Shown here one piece after another: positions 38,331 through 47,139 of a stretch of 64,000 nt of DNA. Location: positions 496,001-560,000 of the forward strand of contig NZ_CP017668.1 of the NCBI RefSeq assembly GCF_001808185.1. Direction: 5' to 3'. The stretch comes from Jeongeupia sp. USM3. GTDB taxonomy: Bacteria > Pseudomonadota > Gammaproteobacteria > Burkholderiales > Chitinibacteraceae. The position numbers and the translations under genes are program-made. Every line of letters starts with the position of its first letter. The first letter of the stretch is position 1. The notes beneath the pieces are model-generated. The model was not told the origin of the DNA, did not search any database, and worked only from the letters and a program-made list of their open reading frames with translations.

Positions 38331-39275
38331 TCAATCGTCGCCGCGCGGATTGCGTCCCAGCGGGCTGGGCTGCTTGCGTTCTTTGGCCAGATTGATCTGC
38401 TTCTGCCGCTCGCGGGCGCCGGCGCGGGTCTTCTCGCTCAGGCTGTCCCGGCAATGCGGGCAGCTGATGCCTTCGACGTAATCCGGCGACTGGCGCTCGT
38501 CCACCGACACCGGTTCGCGGCAGGCATGGCAGAGCACATAGTCGCCTTCGGACAGGTCGTGACGCACCGTCACCCGGTTGTCGAAGACGAAACAGTCGCC
38601 GCGCCACAGCGACTCGTCCTGCGGTACGGTTTCCAGATACTTGAGGATGCCGCCCTTCAGGTGATAGACCTCGTCGAAACCCGCGCCGAGCATGTAGCTC
38701 GATGCCTTCTCGCAGCGGATGCCGCCGGTGCAGAACATCGCCACCTTCTTGTGGCGGGCCGGATCGAAGTGCGCGCTCACGTAGTCGGGAAACTCGCGGA
38801 AGCTCTCGGTTTTCGGGTCGATGGCGCCTTCGAACGTACCGATGGCTACTTCGTAATCGTTGCGGGTATCGATCAGCAGGACTTCCGGATCGCTGATCAG
38901 CGCATTCCAGTCCTGCGGCTCGACATAGGTGCCGACGCGCTTGTTCGGATCGACACCGTCGACGCCGAGGGTGACGATTTCCTTCTTCAGCTTGACCTTG
39001 GTGCGCAGGAAAGGCTGCTCGTCGCAATACGATTCCTTGTGGTCGACATCGACCAGGCGCGGATCGGCACGCAGCCAGCCCAGCAGGGCGTCGATCGCGG
39101 CGCGCGTGCCGGACACCGTGCCGTTGATGCCTTCCCCGGCGAGCAGCAGCGTGCCCCTCACGCCGTTGTCGAGCATGCATTGCAGCAGCGGCTCGCGCAG
39201 CGCGGCGTAATCGTCCAGCGTAACGAACTTGTACAGGGCCGCGACCACGATGGGCCGGGCGGTTTGATGCGACAT
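38331..39275 (-). CDS. trhO: tRNA uridine(34) hydroxylase TrhO (rhodanese family)
   Basis: TrhO (YceA) hydroxylates the wobble uridine of tRNA in an oxygen-dependent way, the first step toward 5-methoxyuridine derivatives. The 314-residue protein has the N-terminal acylphosphatase-like domain (VRGTLLLAGEGINGTVSG), a rhodanese domain with the active-site loop MFCTGGIRCEKAS, and a C-terminal Cys-rich zinc motif (CHACREPV, CPHC). This is the usual architecture for TrhO. It is monocistronic. Confidence 0.94.
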   Translation of the reverse strand: MSHQTARPIVVAALYKFVTLDDYAALREPLLQCMLDNGVRGTLLLAGEGINGTVSGTRAAIDALLGWLRADPRLVDVDHKESYCDEQPFLRTKVKLKKEIVTLGVDGVDPNKRVGTYVEPQDWNALISDPEVLLIDTRNDYEVAIGTFEGAIDPKTESFREFPDYVSAHFDPARHKKVAMFCTGGIRCEKASSYMLGAGFDEVYHLKGGILKYLETVPQDESLWRGDCFVFDNRVTVRHDLSEGDYVLCHACREPVSVDERQSPDYVEGISCPHCRDSLSEKTRAGARERQKQINLAKERKQPSPLGRNPRGDD

Positions 39276-39438
39276 CGGTATTCTCCAGGTGGTCGCCCTC
39301 GCAAAGGGCGGACCGGATCAATGACAAGGCCGGCTCTGTGGCCGGCGCTACCCGCATTTTACCCGCTCCGGCGCCGCGATTGCAGGCCGTGACATCCCGG
39401 CCGTCAGCCCCGACAATAGCCGGCTGCCGACCGACAGG

Positions 39439-39945
39439 ATGACGCCGACCATGGCCATCGACCTTGCCAGCGCAAAACAGCAGTTTCTCGATTTCGTCGC
39501 CAGCCGCAGAACACTGGCGATCGCCTGCCTCGACGATGCAGGCGCACCGTTCATCAGCTACGCGCCGTTCGTCCATCGCGAAGGCCGTTTCTACATCTAC
39601 ATCAGCCGCCTGGCCGAGCACTACCGCTTCATCGACGCGCACCGGCAGGCCAACGTGATGCTGCTCGCCGACGAGGCGGACACCGCCAACCTGTTCGGCC
39701 GCGAGCGTGCGCGCTGGCTGTGCGACGTGACCAGGCTCGGCGACGACGGCAACGACGCGGTGTTTGCACTGTTCGACGAGCGCTTCGGCGAGAAGATGCT
39801 GGCCCTGCTGCGCGGGCTCGATTTCTCGCTGTTCGAGCTGACGCCGCAAACGGGCCGTTACGTCGTCGGCTTCGGCAAGGCGTTCGACGTCAGCATCGAC
39901 GGCGCGCAGTTCGATCACGTCGTCGTCGACCGGAAAACCGCCTGA
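39439..39945 (+). CDS. HugZ-like / pyridoxamine 5'-phosphate oxidase fold protein
   Basis: The 168-residue protein has the split-barrel flavin-binding fold of the PPOX family and resembles the HugZ group (SYAPFVHREGRFYIYISRLAEH, TPQTGRYVVGFGKAFDV). HugZ proteins bind or degrade heme, so a role in heme iron use is plausible but unproven. No heme uptake gene is adjacent. The start at 39439 gives MTPTMAIDLAS; an ATG at 39451 is also possible. It precedes the two-component operon by 70 bases in the same direction. Confidence 0.75.
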   Translation: MTPTMAIDLASAKQQFLDFVASRRTLAIACLDDAGAPFISYAPFVHREGRFYIYISRLAEHYRFIDAHRQANVMLLADEADTANLFGRERARWLCDVTRLGDDGNDAVFALFDERFGEKMLALLRGLDFSLFELTPQTGRYVVGFGKAFDVSIDGAQFDHVVVDRKTA

Positions 39946-40003
39946 ATCGGCGCACGTTGATGTAACGCAAATCCCCGATTGCAATTGCCGCCCGGGATCG
40001 CCC

Positions 40004-40009
40004 CATAAT
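40004..40009 (+). promoter_or_regulatory. -10 box (CATAAT) immediately before the response regulator gene
   Basis: CATAAT ends five bases before the ATG at 40015, so a transcript would start at the start codon, as suggested for flgA and ccoI. A TTGCAA at 39979-39984 could serve as -35 with a long 19-base spacer. Confidence 0.4.
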
Positions 40010-40014
40010 CGGCC

Positions 40015-40752
40015 ATGGACCTGCACGCGCACCACGCCGCCCGGGCGGCAACCATCCTGCTGATCGACGACGATGCCGAAATCCGGACCCTGCTGACCGA
40101 GTACCTCGGCCGTGCCGGCTTCGGGGTCCGGGCGCTGCCCGACGGCAGCACGCTGATGTCGGTACTCAAGCAGGATGCGATCGACCTGGTCGTGCTCGAC
40201 ATCATGCTCCCCGGTCACGACGGGTTTACGCTGTGCCGGATGATCCGGCAGTTCTCGACCGTGCCGATCATCATGCTGACGGCGGCGTCGGACGAGGCGG
40301 ACAAGGTGATCGGGCTCGAATTCGGCGCCGACGACTACATGGCCAAGCCGTTCAGCGCGCGCGAGCTGCTGGCGCGGATCAAGGCGCTGCTGCGGCGCAA
40401 CCAGATGGCGCAGACACCGGCATCCGGCGCCGAACCGCGCTATCTGGTGTTCGGCGACTGGAAGCTCGACGTGCTGCGCCGCGAGCTGCTGCATGCCGAC
40501 GGCAGCGTCGAACCGATTTCCGGCACCGAATACGCGCTGCTGTCGCTGTTCCTGCGCCACGCGCACGAGGTGCTCGACCGCGATGCGATCTCCGAGATCA
40601 CCCGCCACCGCGAGAACAACCCGCTCGATCGCGGCGTCGACGTTCAGGTCAGCCGGCTGAGGCAACGTCTGCGCGACGGCCAGCGCGAGCTGGTGCGCGC
40701 GGTGCGCAATCAGGGCTACATGCTCTGTGCCGATGTCCGGCGCGAATACTGA
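40015..40752 (+). CDS. OmpR-family response regulator
   Basis: The 245-residue protein has a receiver domain with the acidic pocket IDDD (residues 17-20), phosphoacceptor Asp62 (VVLDIMLPG) and Lys in AKPFS. A C-terminal winged helix (SGTEYALLSLFLRHAHEVLD; DVQVSRLRQRL) of the OmpR/PhoB type follows. It overlaps the kinase gene, and a solute-binding protein follows that. This order resembles the Pseudomonas GltR-GtrS glucose sensing genes upstream of gltB; the ligand here is unknown. Confidence 0.93.
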   Translation: MDLHAHHAARAATILLIDDDAEIRTLLTEYLGRAGFGVRALPDGSTLMSVLKQDAIDLVVLDIMLPGHDGFTLCRMIRQFSTVPIIMLTAASDEADKVIGLEFGADDYMAKPFSARELLARIKALLRRNQMAQTPASGAEPRYLVFGDWKLDVLRRELLHADGSVEPISGTEYALLSLFLRHAHEVLDRDAISEITRHRENNPLDRGVDVQVSRLRQRLRDGQRELVRAVRNQGYMLCADVRREY

Positions 40753-42208
40753 CATCGCCCCCTCGACGGGCGGCGAATGGTGGCGCCGGCTGGCGCGCCT
40801 TTACCCGCGCTCGCTGTTCGGCCGCGTCTGGTGCATGCTGGTCGCCGCGCTGCTGCTGGCCGAGCTGCTGGCCGGCGCGCTCTGGTACTACCAGTACCGC
40901 TCGCGCATCGACGCCGGGCTGGAAAGCGCGATCCGCAGCATGACGCAGGGCGTCATTGCCACGGTCAACTTCATGAGCGCGCTGCCGCGCAACTACCGCC
41001 AGCTGGTGCTGGCGCAGCAGCGCGAGCTGGGCGGCTCGCAGTTCTTCGTCTCGATCAACAATCACGAGCTGAAACAGCAGCCGCTGCCCGCCAGCAAGGC
41101 CGGCCGGAAAATCGTCGAGATCGCCACGCGCGAGCTGGCGCTGCACCTGCGCAGCGACCAGCCCGTAAGCGTCGCGCTGACCCGCGCCGACCAGCTCCGC
41201 GTGTTCAACGCTGGCGTGCTGATGGCCGATCTGCCGCCGGGCTGGGCGCGGTTCTCGCTGCCCATCCTGCGCCAGAACGCGCCCATTCTGGTGCTGCAGC
41301 TGCAGATCAATCCGAAGGAATGGCTGTTCCTCGCCGCACCGCTGCCACCGCCTTACGACGCCCTCGACGTCCCCTTCCTCACGCCGCGGCAGTTCTGGTT
41401 CACTGCCTTCGGCATGCTGCTGGTGCTGCTGTTCACCTGGCCGCTGCTGCGGCGCGAACTCAAGCCGATCGAGGCGCTGGCGAGCGCGGCCGAAGAACTC
41501 GATTCGCGGCTGGACGTGCCGCCGCTGCCCGAGGCCGGCAATGCCGAGTTCGTCGCCGCGACGCGGGCGTTCAACCGGATGCAGGGCCGGCTGCGCGCCT
41601 ACCTGCACAACCGGGAAATGCTGTTCACCGCCATCAGCCACGACCTGAAAACCCCGATCACCCGGCTGCGGCTGCGCGCCGAGATGCTCGACGACGAGAC
41701 GCAGCAGCAGAAGTTCGAGGCCGACCTCAAGGATCTGGAGCTGATGGTCAAGGGGGCGCTGCAGAGCATGAAGGACACCGACATCCACGAGAACATCGAG
41801 CGGGTCGACGTGATGCAGCTGCTCGCGCAACTGATCGAAGCCTACGGCGAGCGCGTGCTGCTGCGGGGCAAGGTGGCGCCGATACGCGGCCGGCCGCTGG
41901 CGATCCGCCGCTGCATCGGCAACCTGATCGACAACGGCCTCAAGTTCGGCCGCCATGTGACGCTGACGCTCGACGAGCAGGCGGACCGGATCACGCTGTT
42001 CGTCGGCGACGACGGCCCCGGCCTGCCGGACAGACTGCTGGAGAAGGTTTTCGAACCGTATTTCCGCGGCCACCACGATCAGGGCGGGACCGGACTCGGG
42101 CTGGCGATCGCCCGCAGCATCGCCCGCAGCCACGGCGGCGAACTGGTGCTGCACAACGATCCGCAAGGCGGCCTGATGGCGACACTGGTGCTGCTGCGCA
42201 ATGGCTGA
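40733..42208 (+). CDS. Sensor histidine kinase (EnvZ type)
   Basis: The 491-residue protein has a first membrane helix (residues about 34-56), a periplasmic region of about 165 residues, a second helix near 225-245 and HAMP. It has HisKA with His303 in FTAISHDLKTPITRLRLR and an HATPase domain with N (NLIDNGLKFGR), G1 (DDGPGLP) and G2 (GGTGLGLAIA) boxes. The ATG at 40733 lies inside the response-regulator gene, so the two are translationally coupled; a GTG at 40727 is an alternative. It is the expected partner of the adjacent regulator. Confidence 0.93.
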   Translation: MSGANTDIAPSTGGEWWRRLARLYPRSLFGRVWCMLVAALLLAELLAGALWYYQYRSRIDAGLESAIRSMTQGVIATVNFMSALPRNYRQLVLAQQRELGGSQFFVSINNHELKQQPLPASKAGRKIVEIATRELALHLRSDQPVSVALTRADQLRVFNAGVLMADLPPGWARFSLPILRQNAPILVLQLQINPKEWLFLAAPLPPPYDALDVPFLTPRQFWFTAFGMLLVLLFTWPLLRRELKPIEALASAAEELDSRLDVPPLPEAGNAEFVAATRAFNRMQGRLRAYLHNREMLFTAISHDLKTPITRLRLRAEMLDDETQQQKFEADLKDLELMVKGALQSMKDTDIHENIERVDVMQLLAQLIEAYGERVLLRGKVAPIRGRPLAIRRCIGNLIDNGLKFGRHVTLTLDEQADRITLFVGDDGPGLPDRLLEKVFEPYFRGHHDQGGTGLGLAIARSIARSHGGELVLHNDPQGGLMATLVLLRNG

Positions 42209-42212
42209 AACG

Positions 42213-43445
42213 ATGAAGAAACTGCTTGCAACCTGCCTGCTGGCGCTGAGTCTCCCGGCGCAGGCAGGACAGATCGAGGTGCTGCACTACTGGACGCTGC
42301 CGAGCGAGGTCACCGCGCTGGCGCTCCTGAAGTCGAAGCTGGGCCGGCACGGGCTGTACTGGAAGGATTTCGTCGTGCCCGGCGGCGGCGGCGAGAGCGC
42401 CTACGCGGTGCTGCAGGCCCGGGCCATCGCCGGCGACCCGCCGATGGCGGCGCTGATGGAAGGGCCGATCATCCAGGAATGGGCGTCGCTGGGCTTTCTG
42501 GCCGCCCCCTACCCGCCGGCGAGGGAAAAGCAGTGGGACGCCGTCCTGCCGGCCGTGGTTCGCGACGCGGTCAAGTACAAGGGCCGTTACGTGGCGCTGC
42601 CGACCGACCTGCACAGGATCAACTGGATGCTGGTGAACCCGGCGCCGTTCGATGCGCTGAAACTGCCGGTGCCGGCAAGCTGGGACGCGTTCTTCAAGGT
42701 GGCGCCCAGGCTCAAGGCGGCCGGTTACATCCCGCTGTCGCTGGGCAAGCTCGACTGGCAGGAGACGACGCTGTTCGAGAGCGTCCTGCTCGGCCTGACC
42801 GATGGCGCGTTCTACCGCAAGGTCTTCGTCGAACAGGACAGCGCCGCCATCAACAGCGCGCGAATGGTGGCCGTGCTCGAACGCTTCCGGCAGTTGCGCC
42901 AGTACGCCGCACCGGGGAGCACCGGCAAGTCGCCGGAAATGGCGGCAATACGCAGCGGCCGCGCGGCGATGTTCATCATGGGCGATTGGGCCAAGGCCGA
43001 CCTGGTCCTGCAGGGCATGGTGCCGGGCAAGACGCTGCGCTGCGTGCCCGCGCCGGGCACCGCCGGCTACTTCGTTTACGGGCTGGACAGCTTTGCACTG
43101 TTCCGCACGGCCGAAAGCGCGGCGGACACGCAGGCGGCACTGGCCGACGTGCTGATGAACCCGGCGCTCCAGTCGGAGCTGGCCCGGCGCAAGGGCGCCA
43201 TTCCGCCCCGCACCGACGCAAGCCACGAAGGGTTCGACAGTTGCGGGCTCGACGCGGTCAGCGCCTTCCGCGACGCCGAAAAGCACGGCCGCCTGCTGCC
43301 GAGCATGGCGCACTCGATGGCCACGTCGCAGCAGGCGCGCGAGGTGTTCTTCCGGGTGATCAGCTACTACTTCAACCACCCCGAGCAGAGCAGCCAGCAG
43401 GCGGCAAGGCAGATTGACGCCGCCCTGCAGGCTTTGCGCTACTGA
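42213..43445 (+). CDS. Sugar-type extracellular solute-binding protein without a linked permease
   Basis: The 410-residue protein has a Sec signal peptide (MKKLLATCLLALSLPAQA) and the family 1 solute-binding fold: IEVLHYWTLPSE at the start, GGGGESAYAVLQARAIAGDPP, and GRAAMFIMGDWAKADL in the second lobe. These are features of sugar ABC transporter binding proteins. An ATG at 42201 overlaps the kinase stop and would add four residues. No ABC permease or ATPase follows; the next genes are on the opposite strand. It may therefore serve the adjacent kinase as a periplasmic ligand receptor, or work with a distant transporter. Confidence 0.85.
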   Translation: MKKLLATCLLALSLPAQAGQIEVLHYWTLPSEVTALALLKSKLGRHGLYWKDFVVPGGGGESAYAVLQARAIAGDPPMAALMEGPIIQEWASLGFLAAPYPPAREKQWDAVLPAVVRDAVKYKGRYVALPTDLHRINWMLVNPAPFDALKLPVPASWDAFFKVAPRLKAAGYIPLSLGKLDWQETTLFESVLLGLTDGAFYRKVFVEQDSAAINSARMVAVLERFRQLRQYAAPGSTGKSPEMAAIRSGRAAMFIMGDWAKADLVLQGMVPGKTLRCVPAPGTAGYFVYGLDSFALFRTAESAADTQAALADVLMNPALQSELARRKGAIPPRTDASHEGFDSCGLDAVSAFRDAEKHGRLLPSMAHSMATSQQAREVFFRVISYYFNHPEQSSQQAARQIDAALQALRY

Positions 43446-43463
43446 GTCCTTAAGCCCAAGCGC

Positions 43464-43907
43464 TTAAAGCCCGTCGTCCTGTGCGCTGGCGCGAGCCTGC
43501 TGCCGCGCAAGCCGCTCGCGCAGGCTGGCCACGCCGGCCCTGCCCGCCGCCTGCGCACGTGTGACGAAATCGCCGACGCCGGCAATCTCGTCGCGCTCGA
43601 GCGCGACTTCGGCAAACATCGCCATATTGCTGCCGGCGATCACGTCGCAGGGCTGCGACTGCGCCAGGGCGATTTGCGATGCGAGCTTGAACGGCGAGCC
43701 GCCGAGCAGGTCGGTGAGGAACACGATGCCGGCGCCGGCCGGCAGGCTGGCGACGGCGGCATTCAGGTGTGCCTCGAGTTCGGCGGTGCCGAGCTCGGGC
43801 GGAAAGTCGACGGCGACGGCCTGCGCTTGCGGGCCGAACACCTGCTCGACCGCGCCGAGCAGGCCCGAGGCGAACCGGCCGTGGCCGGTGACGATGAGGC
43901 TGATCAT
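43464..43907 (-). CDS. PTS mannose-family EIIA component
   Basis: The 147-residue cytoplasmic protein is a complete EIIA domain of the mannose/fructose/N-acetylgalactosamine PTS family. The phosphorylated histidine is in SLIVTGHGRFASGL (His9). The motif FLTDLLGGSPF is diagnostic. It receives phosphate from HPr and passes it to EIIB. It is the last gene of an EIIB-EIIC-EIID-EIIA operon and is separated from EIID by a 107-base spacer that contains a strong hairpin. Its closest named type is AgaF/ManX-A; a symbol cannot be fixed. Confidence 0.9.
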   Translation of the reverse strand: MISLIVTGHGRFASGLLGAVEQVFGPQAQAVAVDFPPELGTAELEAHLNAAVASLPAGAGIVFLTDLLGGSPFKLASQIALAQSQPCDVIAGSNMAMFAEVALERDEIAGVGDFVTRAQAAGRAGVASLRERLARQQARASAQDDGL

Positions 43908-43952
43908 GGAGACTCCTTCTGTGACGCGGGCGTCCGTGATGCAGGAAAGGGA

Positions 43953-43975
43953 GCGGCGGTTACAGGAACCGCCGC
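43953..43975 (-). other. Intercistronic hairpin between EIID and EIIA genes
   Basis: GCGGCGGTT and AACCGCCGC form a perfect nine-base stem with a five-base loop. It lacks a T-tract, so it is more likely an mRNA processing or stability element than a terminator. Confidence 0.45.
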
Positions 43976-44014
43976 CTCCGGCACGGCGGGAGGGGGACCG
44001 GCCGGAAAAACGGG

Positions 44015-44833
44015 TCAGAGGATGCCGAGCCAGGACAGCGCGATCGAGAGCACGAAGGTGATCAGGATCAGCATGACCGGATGCACCTGCTTTTTCTTCA
44101 GCAGGTAGTACATCAGCATCACGTAGCCCATCGGCAGCAGGTTGGGAAAGACCTTGTCGAAGAAGTCTTTCTGCAGCCCGACGCTGTGGGTGGCGTCGAT
44201 CGCGAAGCTGGCGATGACGTTGATGTGCACATAGGACGCAATCAGCCCGCCGATCACCGTCACCCCGAGGATGGTTGCCGACTTGGCGATCATCGTCGAG
44301 CTGTCCTTGATCTTGTCGATGGCCTTGACCCCGAGCGTATAGCCCATGTGGGTCCAGCCGACGCGCATGAAGAACACCACGAGGTAGACAAGGAAGAAGA
44401 TCAGCGGCCCGAGCACATTGCCCTGGATCGCGAACGACGCGCAGACACCGGCGACGATCGGCAACAGCGTGAACCAGAACAGCGCATCGCCGATACCGGC
44501 GATCGGCCCGAACAGCGCCACCTTCAGGCCCTTGATCAGCGCGCGGTCCTCCTTCTTCTCCTCGAGCGAGATCAGCAGCCCCATCAGGAAGCCGACGAGG
44601 TTCGGGTGGGTGTTGATGAACTCGAGGCTGTCCTTGTTGGCGGCCTTCAGCCCGTCCGGATCGTCGCGATAGATCTTTTTCAGCAGCGGCTGCATGGCCG
44701 TGGTGAAGCCGACCGACTGCATCCGTTCGTAGTTGAAACCGGCCTGCAGCATCGACGAGCGGAAAGCGAGCTTGGTGATGTCGCCCTTGGTGACGACGGC
44801 GTCGTCGCTGGACGTGGTGTGATCAGATGCCAT
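44015..44833 (-). CDS. PTS mannose-family EIID component
   Basis: EIID is one of the two membrane subunits that translocate the sugar. The 272-residue protein has the family signature RSSMLQAGFNYERMQSVGF near the N-terminus and GPIAGIGDALFWFTLLPIVA in the central region, with hydrophobic helices toward the C-terminus. The start at 44833 overlaps the end of the EIIC gene by 11 bases. Sequence character is closest to AgaD/AgaE. Together with EIIC it should form the channel for an amino sugar or related hexose. Confidence 0.93.
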   Translation of the reverse strand: MASDHTTSSDDAVVTKGDITKLAFRSSMLQAGFNYERMQSVGFTTAMQPLLKKIYRDDPDGLKAANKDSLEFINTHPNLVGFLMGLLISLEEKKEDRALIKGLKVALFGPIAGIGDALFWFTLLPIVAGVCASFAIQGNVLGPLIFFLVYLVVFFMRVGWTHMGYTLGVKAIDKIKDSSTMIAKSATILGVTVIGGLIASYVHINVIASFAIDATHSVGLQKDFFDKVFPNLLPMGYVMLMYYLLKKKQVHPVMLILITFVLSIALSWLGIL

Positions 44834-45617
44834 TGCTGAAATCCTCCTCTGGCTGGGCAGCGGGTGCGGCAGGCGCCGCTTCGGGCTTGCTGTTGAAGTA
44901 GACGAACAGGGCGAAGGCCGCGCCCATCACCGCCACCGGCAGCAGGTTCTGGATCTGCACGTAGCAGACGAACAGGAAGCCGGCGAGCAGGTACGGCACG
45001 TACTGCATCTTCAGCATCACCCGCAGCAGCAGGCCGAAACCGACCGCGGGCAGGATGCCGCCGGCGACTTCGAAGCCGTGGCTCAGCCAGCCCGGCATCG
45101 ACTTCACCAGCGCCTGCATTGCGCCCTGCGCCGAGTATGCGCACAGGAACACCACCAGCGCGTAGGTGCAGGCAACGATCAGCGTCATCAGCAGGCTCAT
45201 CCGGCCCAGCCCGGTGGTGTTGTTGTCGCGCACATAGCGCTCGACCTTGGGCATGAACATCGAGAACGCCGAGTAGTAGAACAGGATGATGTACTGCATC
45301 AGCAGGCTGAACGGCAGCCCGAGGCCGATCGCGGTCTTCGGATCGACGCCGGCGCTGTGCGCGATCACCGTGGTCATGATCCCGGCAAGGATCGGGTTTG
45401 GCGGTTGCACGCCGCCGGCCGGGGTCAGCCCGGCGAAGGCCAGCTCGGTCAGCCCGCCGGTAATCAGGCCGATCTGCAGGTCGCCGAGAATGGCGCCGGT
45501 GATCGTGCAGACGATGATGGGCCGGAACAGGAACAGCGCCTCGAGCCAGAAGTCGATCCCGAAAATGAAGGCGACGCCGGCCAGCATCAGCCCCTGCATC
45601 AGTGTGATTTCATGCAT
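44823..45617 (-). CDS. PTS mannose-family EIIC component
   Basis: The 264-residue membrane protein begins MHEITLMQGLMLAGVAFIFG and has the EIIC signature GLITGGLTELAFAGLTPAGG. It has about seven helices and an Ala/Pro-rich cytoplasmic tail. With EIID it forms the sugar-transporting membrane complex. The ATG at 45617 is chosen because the longer open frame overlaps the EIIB gene in another frame. It follows EIIB by 11 bases and overlaps EIID. AgaC/AgaW-like by sequence character. Confidence 0.93.
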   Translation of the reverse strand: MHEITLMQGLMLAGVAFIFGIDFWLEALFLFRPIIVCTITGAILGDLQIGLITGGLTELAFAGLTPAGGVQPPNPILAGIMTTVIAHSAGVDPKTAIGLGLPFSLLMQYIILFYYSAFSMFMPKVERYVRDNNTTGLGRMSLLMTLIVACTYALVVFLCAYSAQGAMQALVKSMPGWLSHGFEVAGGILPAVGFGLLLRVMLKMQYVPYLLAGFLFVCYVQIQNLLPVAVMGAAFALFVYFNSKPEAAPAAPAAQPEEDFSNGI

Positions 45618-45628
45618 GACGGTCTCCC

Positions 45629-46102
45629 CTACTGGATGGTGTCCTTGGTGTCCCCGGGCGTGTCCTGGATGAACACGTTGATGCCGGCGGCCTTGAGCGC
45701 GCGCAGGTCGGCAAGGTCGGCGTCGTCGACGTAGACCTTCTTGGACAGCGGCCGCTTGCCCTCGGAGAAATGCATGTTGCCGACGTTGACGTCGCGGATC
45801 GGCACACCGCTGTCGACCAGCCGGCGCACCGTCGCCGGGGTGCGGCAGATCAGGAAGATCTGCTGTGCGGGCGATGCCTTGTGGATCACGGCAATGGTCT
45901 TCTCGACCGTGAAAAAGCGGATGCCGACGCCGACCTGGTCGGCGGTGATGGCCATCAGCTTCTGCTGCATTTCGTCGGCGGCGGTGACGTCGTCGACGAC
46001 GACAAGCAGGTTGGCGCCGAGCGCGGTGGTCCACGTCACGCCGACCTGGCCGTGGACCAGCCGGTTGTCGATGCGGGTGAGCAGGATGTTGGGTGCGGTC
46101 AT
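45629..46102 (-). CDS. PTS mannose-family EIIB component (AgaV/AgaB-like)
   Basis: EIIB transfers phosphate from EIIA to the incoming sugar. The 157-residue protein has the phosphorylated histidine in TRIDNRLVHGQVGVTW (His17) and the conserved VNVGNMHFSEGKRPLSKKVYV. The second segment is very close in character to the AgaV/AgaB proteins of the N-acetylgalactosamine and galactosamine PTS. It is the first gene of the operon, with a GGAGT ribosome binding site, and is divergent from the deaminase gene across 240 bases. Confidence 0.92.
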   Translation of the reverse strand: MTAPNILLTRIDNRLVHGQVGVTWTTALGANLLVVVDDVTAADEMQQKLMAITADQVGVGIRFFTVEKTIAVIHKASPAQQIFLICRTPATVRRLVDSGVPIRDVNVGNMHFSEGKRPLSKKVYVDDADLADLRALKAAGINVFIQDTPGDTKDTIQ

Positions 46103-46342
46103 CTTGGACTCCTTCTGTTCGCCGTCCCTCGGTGGGGCGTTGGAAACGAGTCTAGAAAGCCGCGCTGCCGCGAAGGCTACATCTCATTGAGCATTTGTCT
46201 CGACACTGCAAACCGGCACGGCAAATGTTTCGGCGCGGCAACAAAACGGACAAAGGTTGCAGCGGCGGCGGATTTTGATACCGAGTGCGCGCCGGGCAGG
46301 CGCTAGCCTGACGGGCATCGATCACGAACAGGAGCTTCGCTC

Positions 46343-47083
46343 ATGCAAACCCGCATTCATGCCGACCCGGCCGCGCTGGCCGACGCCGTCGCCACCCTGA
46401 TCGCCGACTGCGTCCGCGCCAAACCCGACGCGGTAGTGTGTCTGGCCGGCGGCGACACGCCGCGCGCGGCCTATGCGCGGCTGGTGGCAATGCAGCGCGC
46501 CGGCGAGGTCGATTTGTCGCGGGTGGTTTACGTCGGCCTCGACGAATGGGTCGGCCTGCCCGCCGACTATCCCGGAAGCTGCCGCGCCTTCATGCAGGAA
46601 ACCGTGTTCGGCCCGCTGGCGGTGCCGCCGGAACGTATCGTGTTCTACGACGCCGTGGCCGGCGATCTGGCGGCCGAGTGCCGCCGCGTCGACGCCTTTC
46701 TGGCCGAGCGCGGTCCGCTCGATCTGGTGCTGCTCGGCATGGGCATGAACGGCCATCTGGGCATGAACGAACCGGGCTGCGCCGAGGACAGCGGCAGCAT
46801 CGTCACCGAACTCGACCCGGTTACCGTCAGCGTCGGCCAGAAGTACTTCGGCGCGCAGCAACCGGTGCTCAGGCAAGGCATCACTCTCGGCATCGGCAGC
46901 ATCATGCAGGCGCACTGCGCGGTACTGATGGTCAGCGGGGACAAAAAAGCCGAAACGGTGCACAAGGCGCTGCAGGGCGACATCGGCAACCCGCTGCCGG
47001 CCAGCCTGCTGCGCCGGCATGGCAACGCAATCGCGATGCTCGACGCCGAAGCGGCGCGGCTGCTCGCCCCTGCACCCTGCTGA
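46343..47083 (+). CDS. Glucosamine/galactosamine-6-phosphate deaminase (NagB/AgaI family)
   Basis: The 246-residue protein belongs to the NagB/6-phosphogluconolactonase fold. It has the substrate loop CLAGGDTPRAAYARL, YVGLDEWVGLP, and the catalytic region GMGMNGHLGMNEPG. It lacks the SRTR-like arginine motif that usually follows in allosteric NagB, which makes an AgaI-like galactosamine-6-phosphate deaminase or a non-allosteric NagB more likely. It is divergent from the Aga-like PTS operon, so together they would import, phosphorylate and deaminate a hexosamine. A GGAG ribosome binding site precedes the ATG. Confidence 0.85.
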   Translation: MQTRIHADPAALADAVATLIADCVRAKPDAVVCLAGGDTPRAAYARLVAMQRAGEVDLSRVVYVGLDEWVGLPADYPGSCRAFMQETVFGPLAVPPERIVFYDAVAGDLAAECRRVDAFLAERGPLDLVLLGMGMNGHLGMNEPGCAEDSGSIVTELDPVTVSVGQKYFGAQQPVLRQGITLGIGSIMQAHCAVLMVSGDKKAETVHKALQGDIGNPLPASLLRRHGNAIAMLDAEAARLLAPAPC

Positions 47084-47139
47084 TCCGCCGCTGGCAGCCC
47101 GGCGCACGCCCGCCTGCTTCAGGCGCCCGCAATGACAGA

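Noticed and set aside
46201..46240. Sigma-54 promoter between the PTS operon and the deaminase gene
   Set aside because: A GGCAC-like and a TTTGCA-like stretch can be found near 46206-46230, but the invariant GG and GC dinucleotides at the -24/-12 spacing are not both present on either strand.
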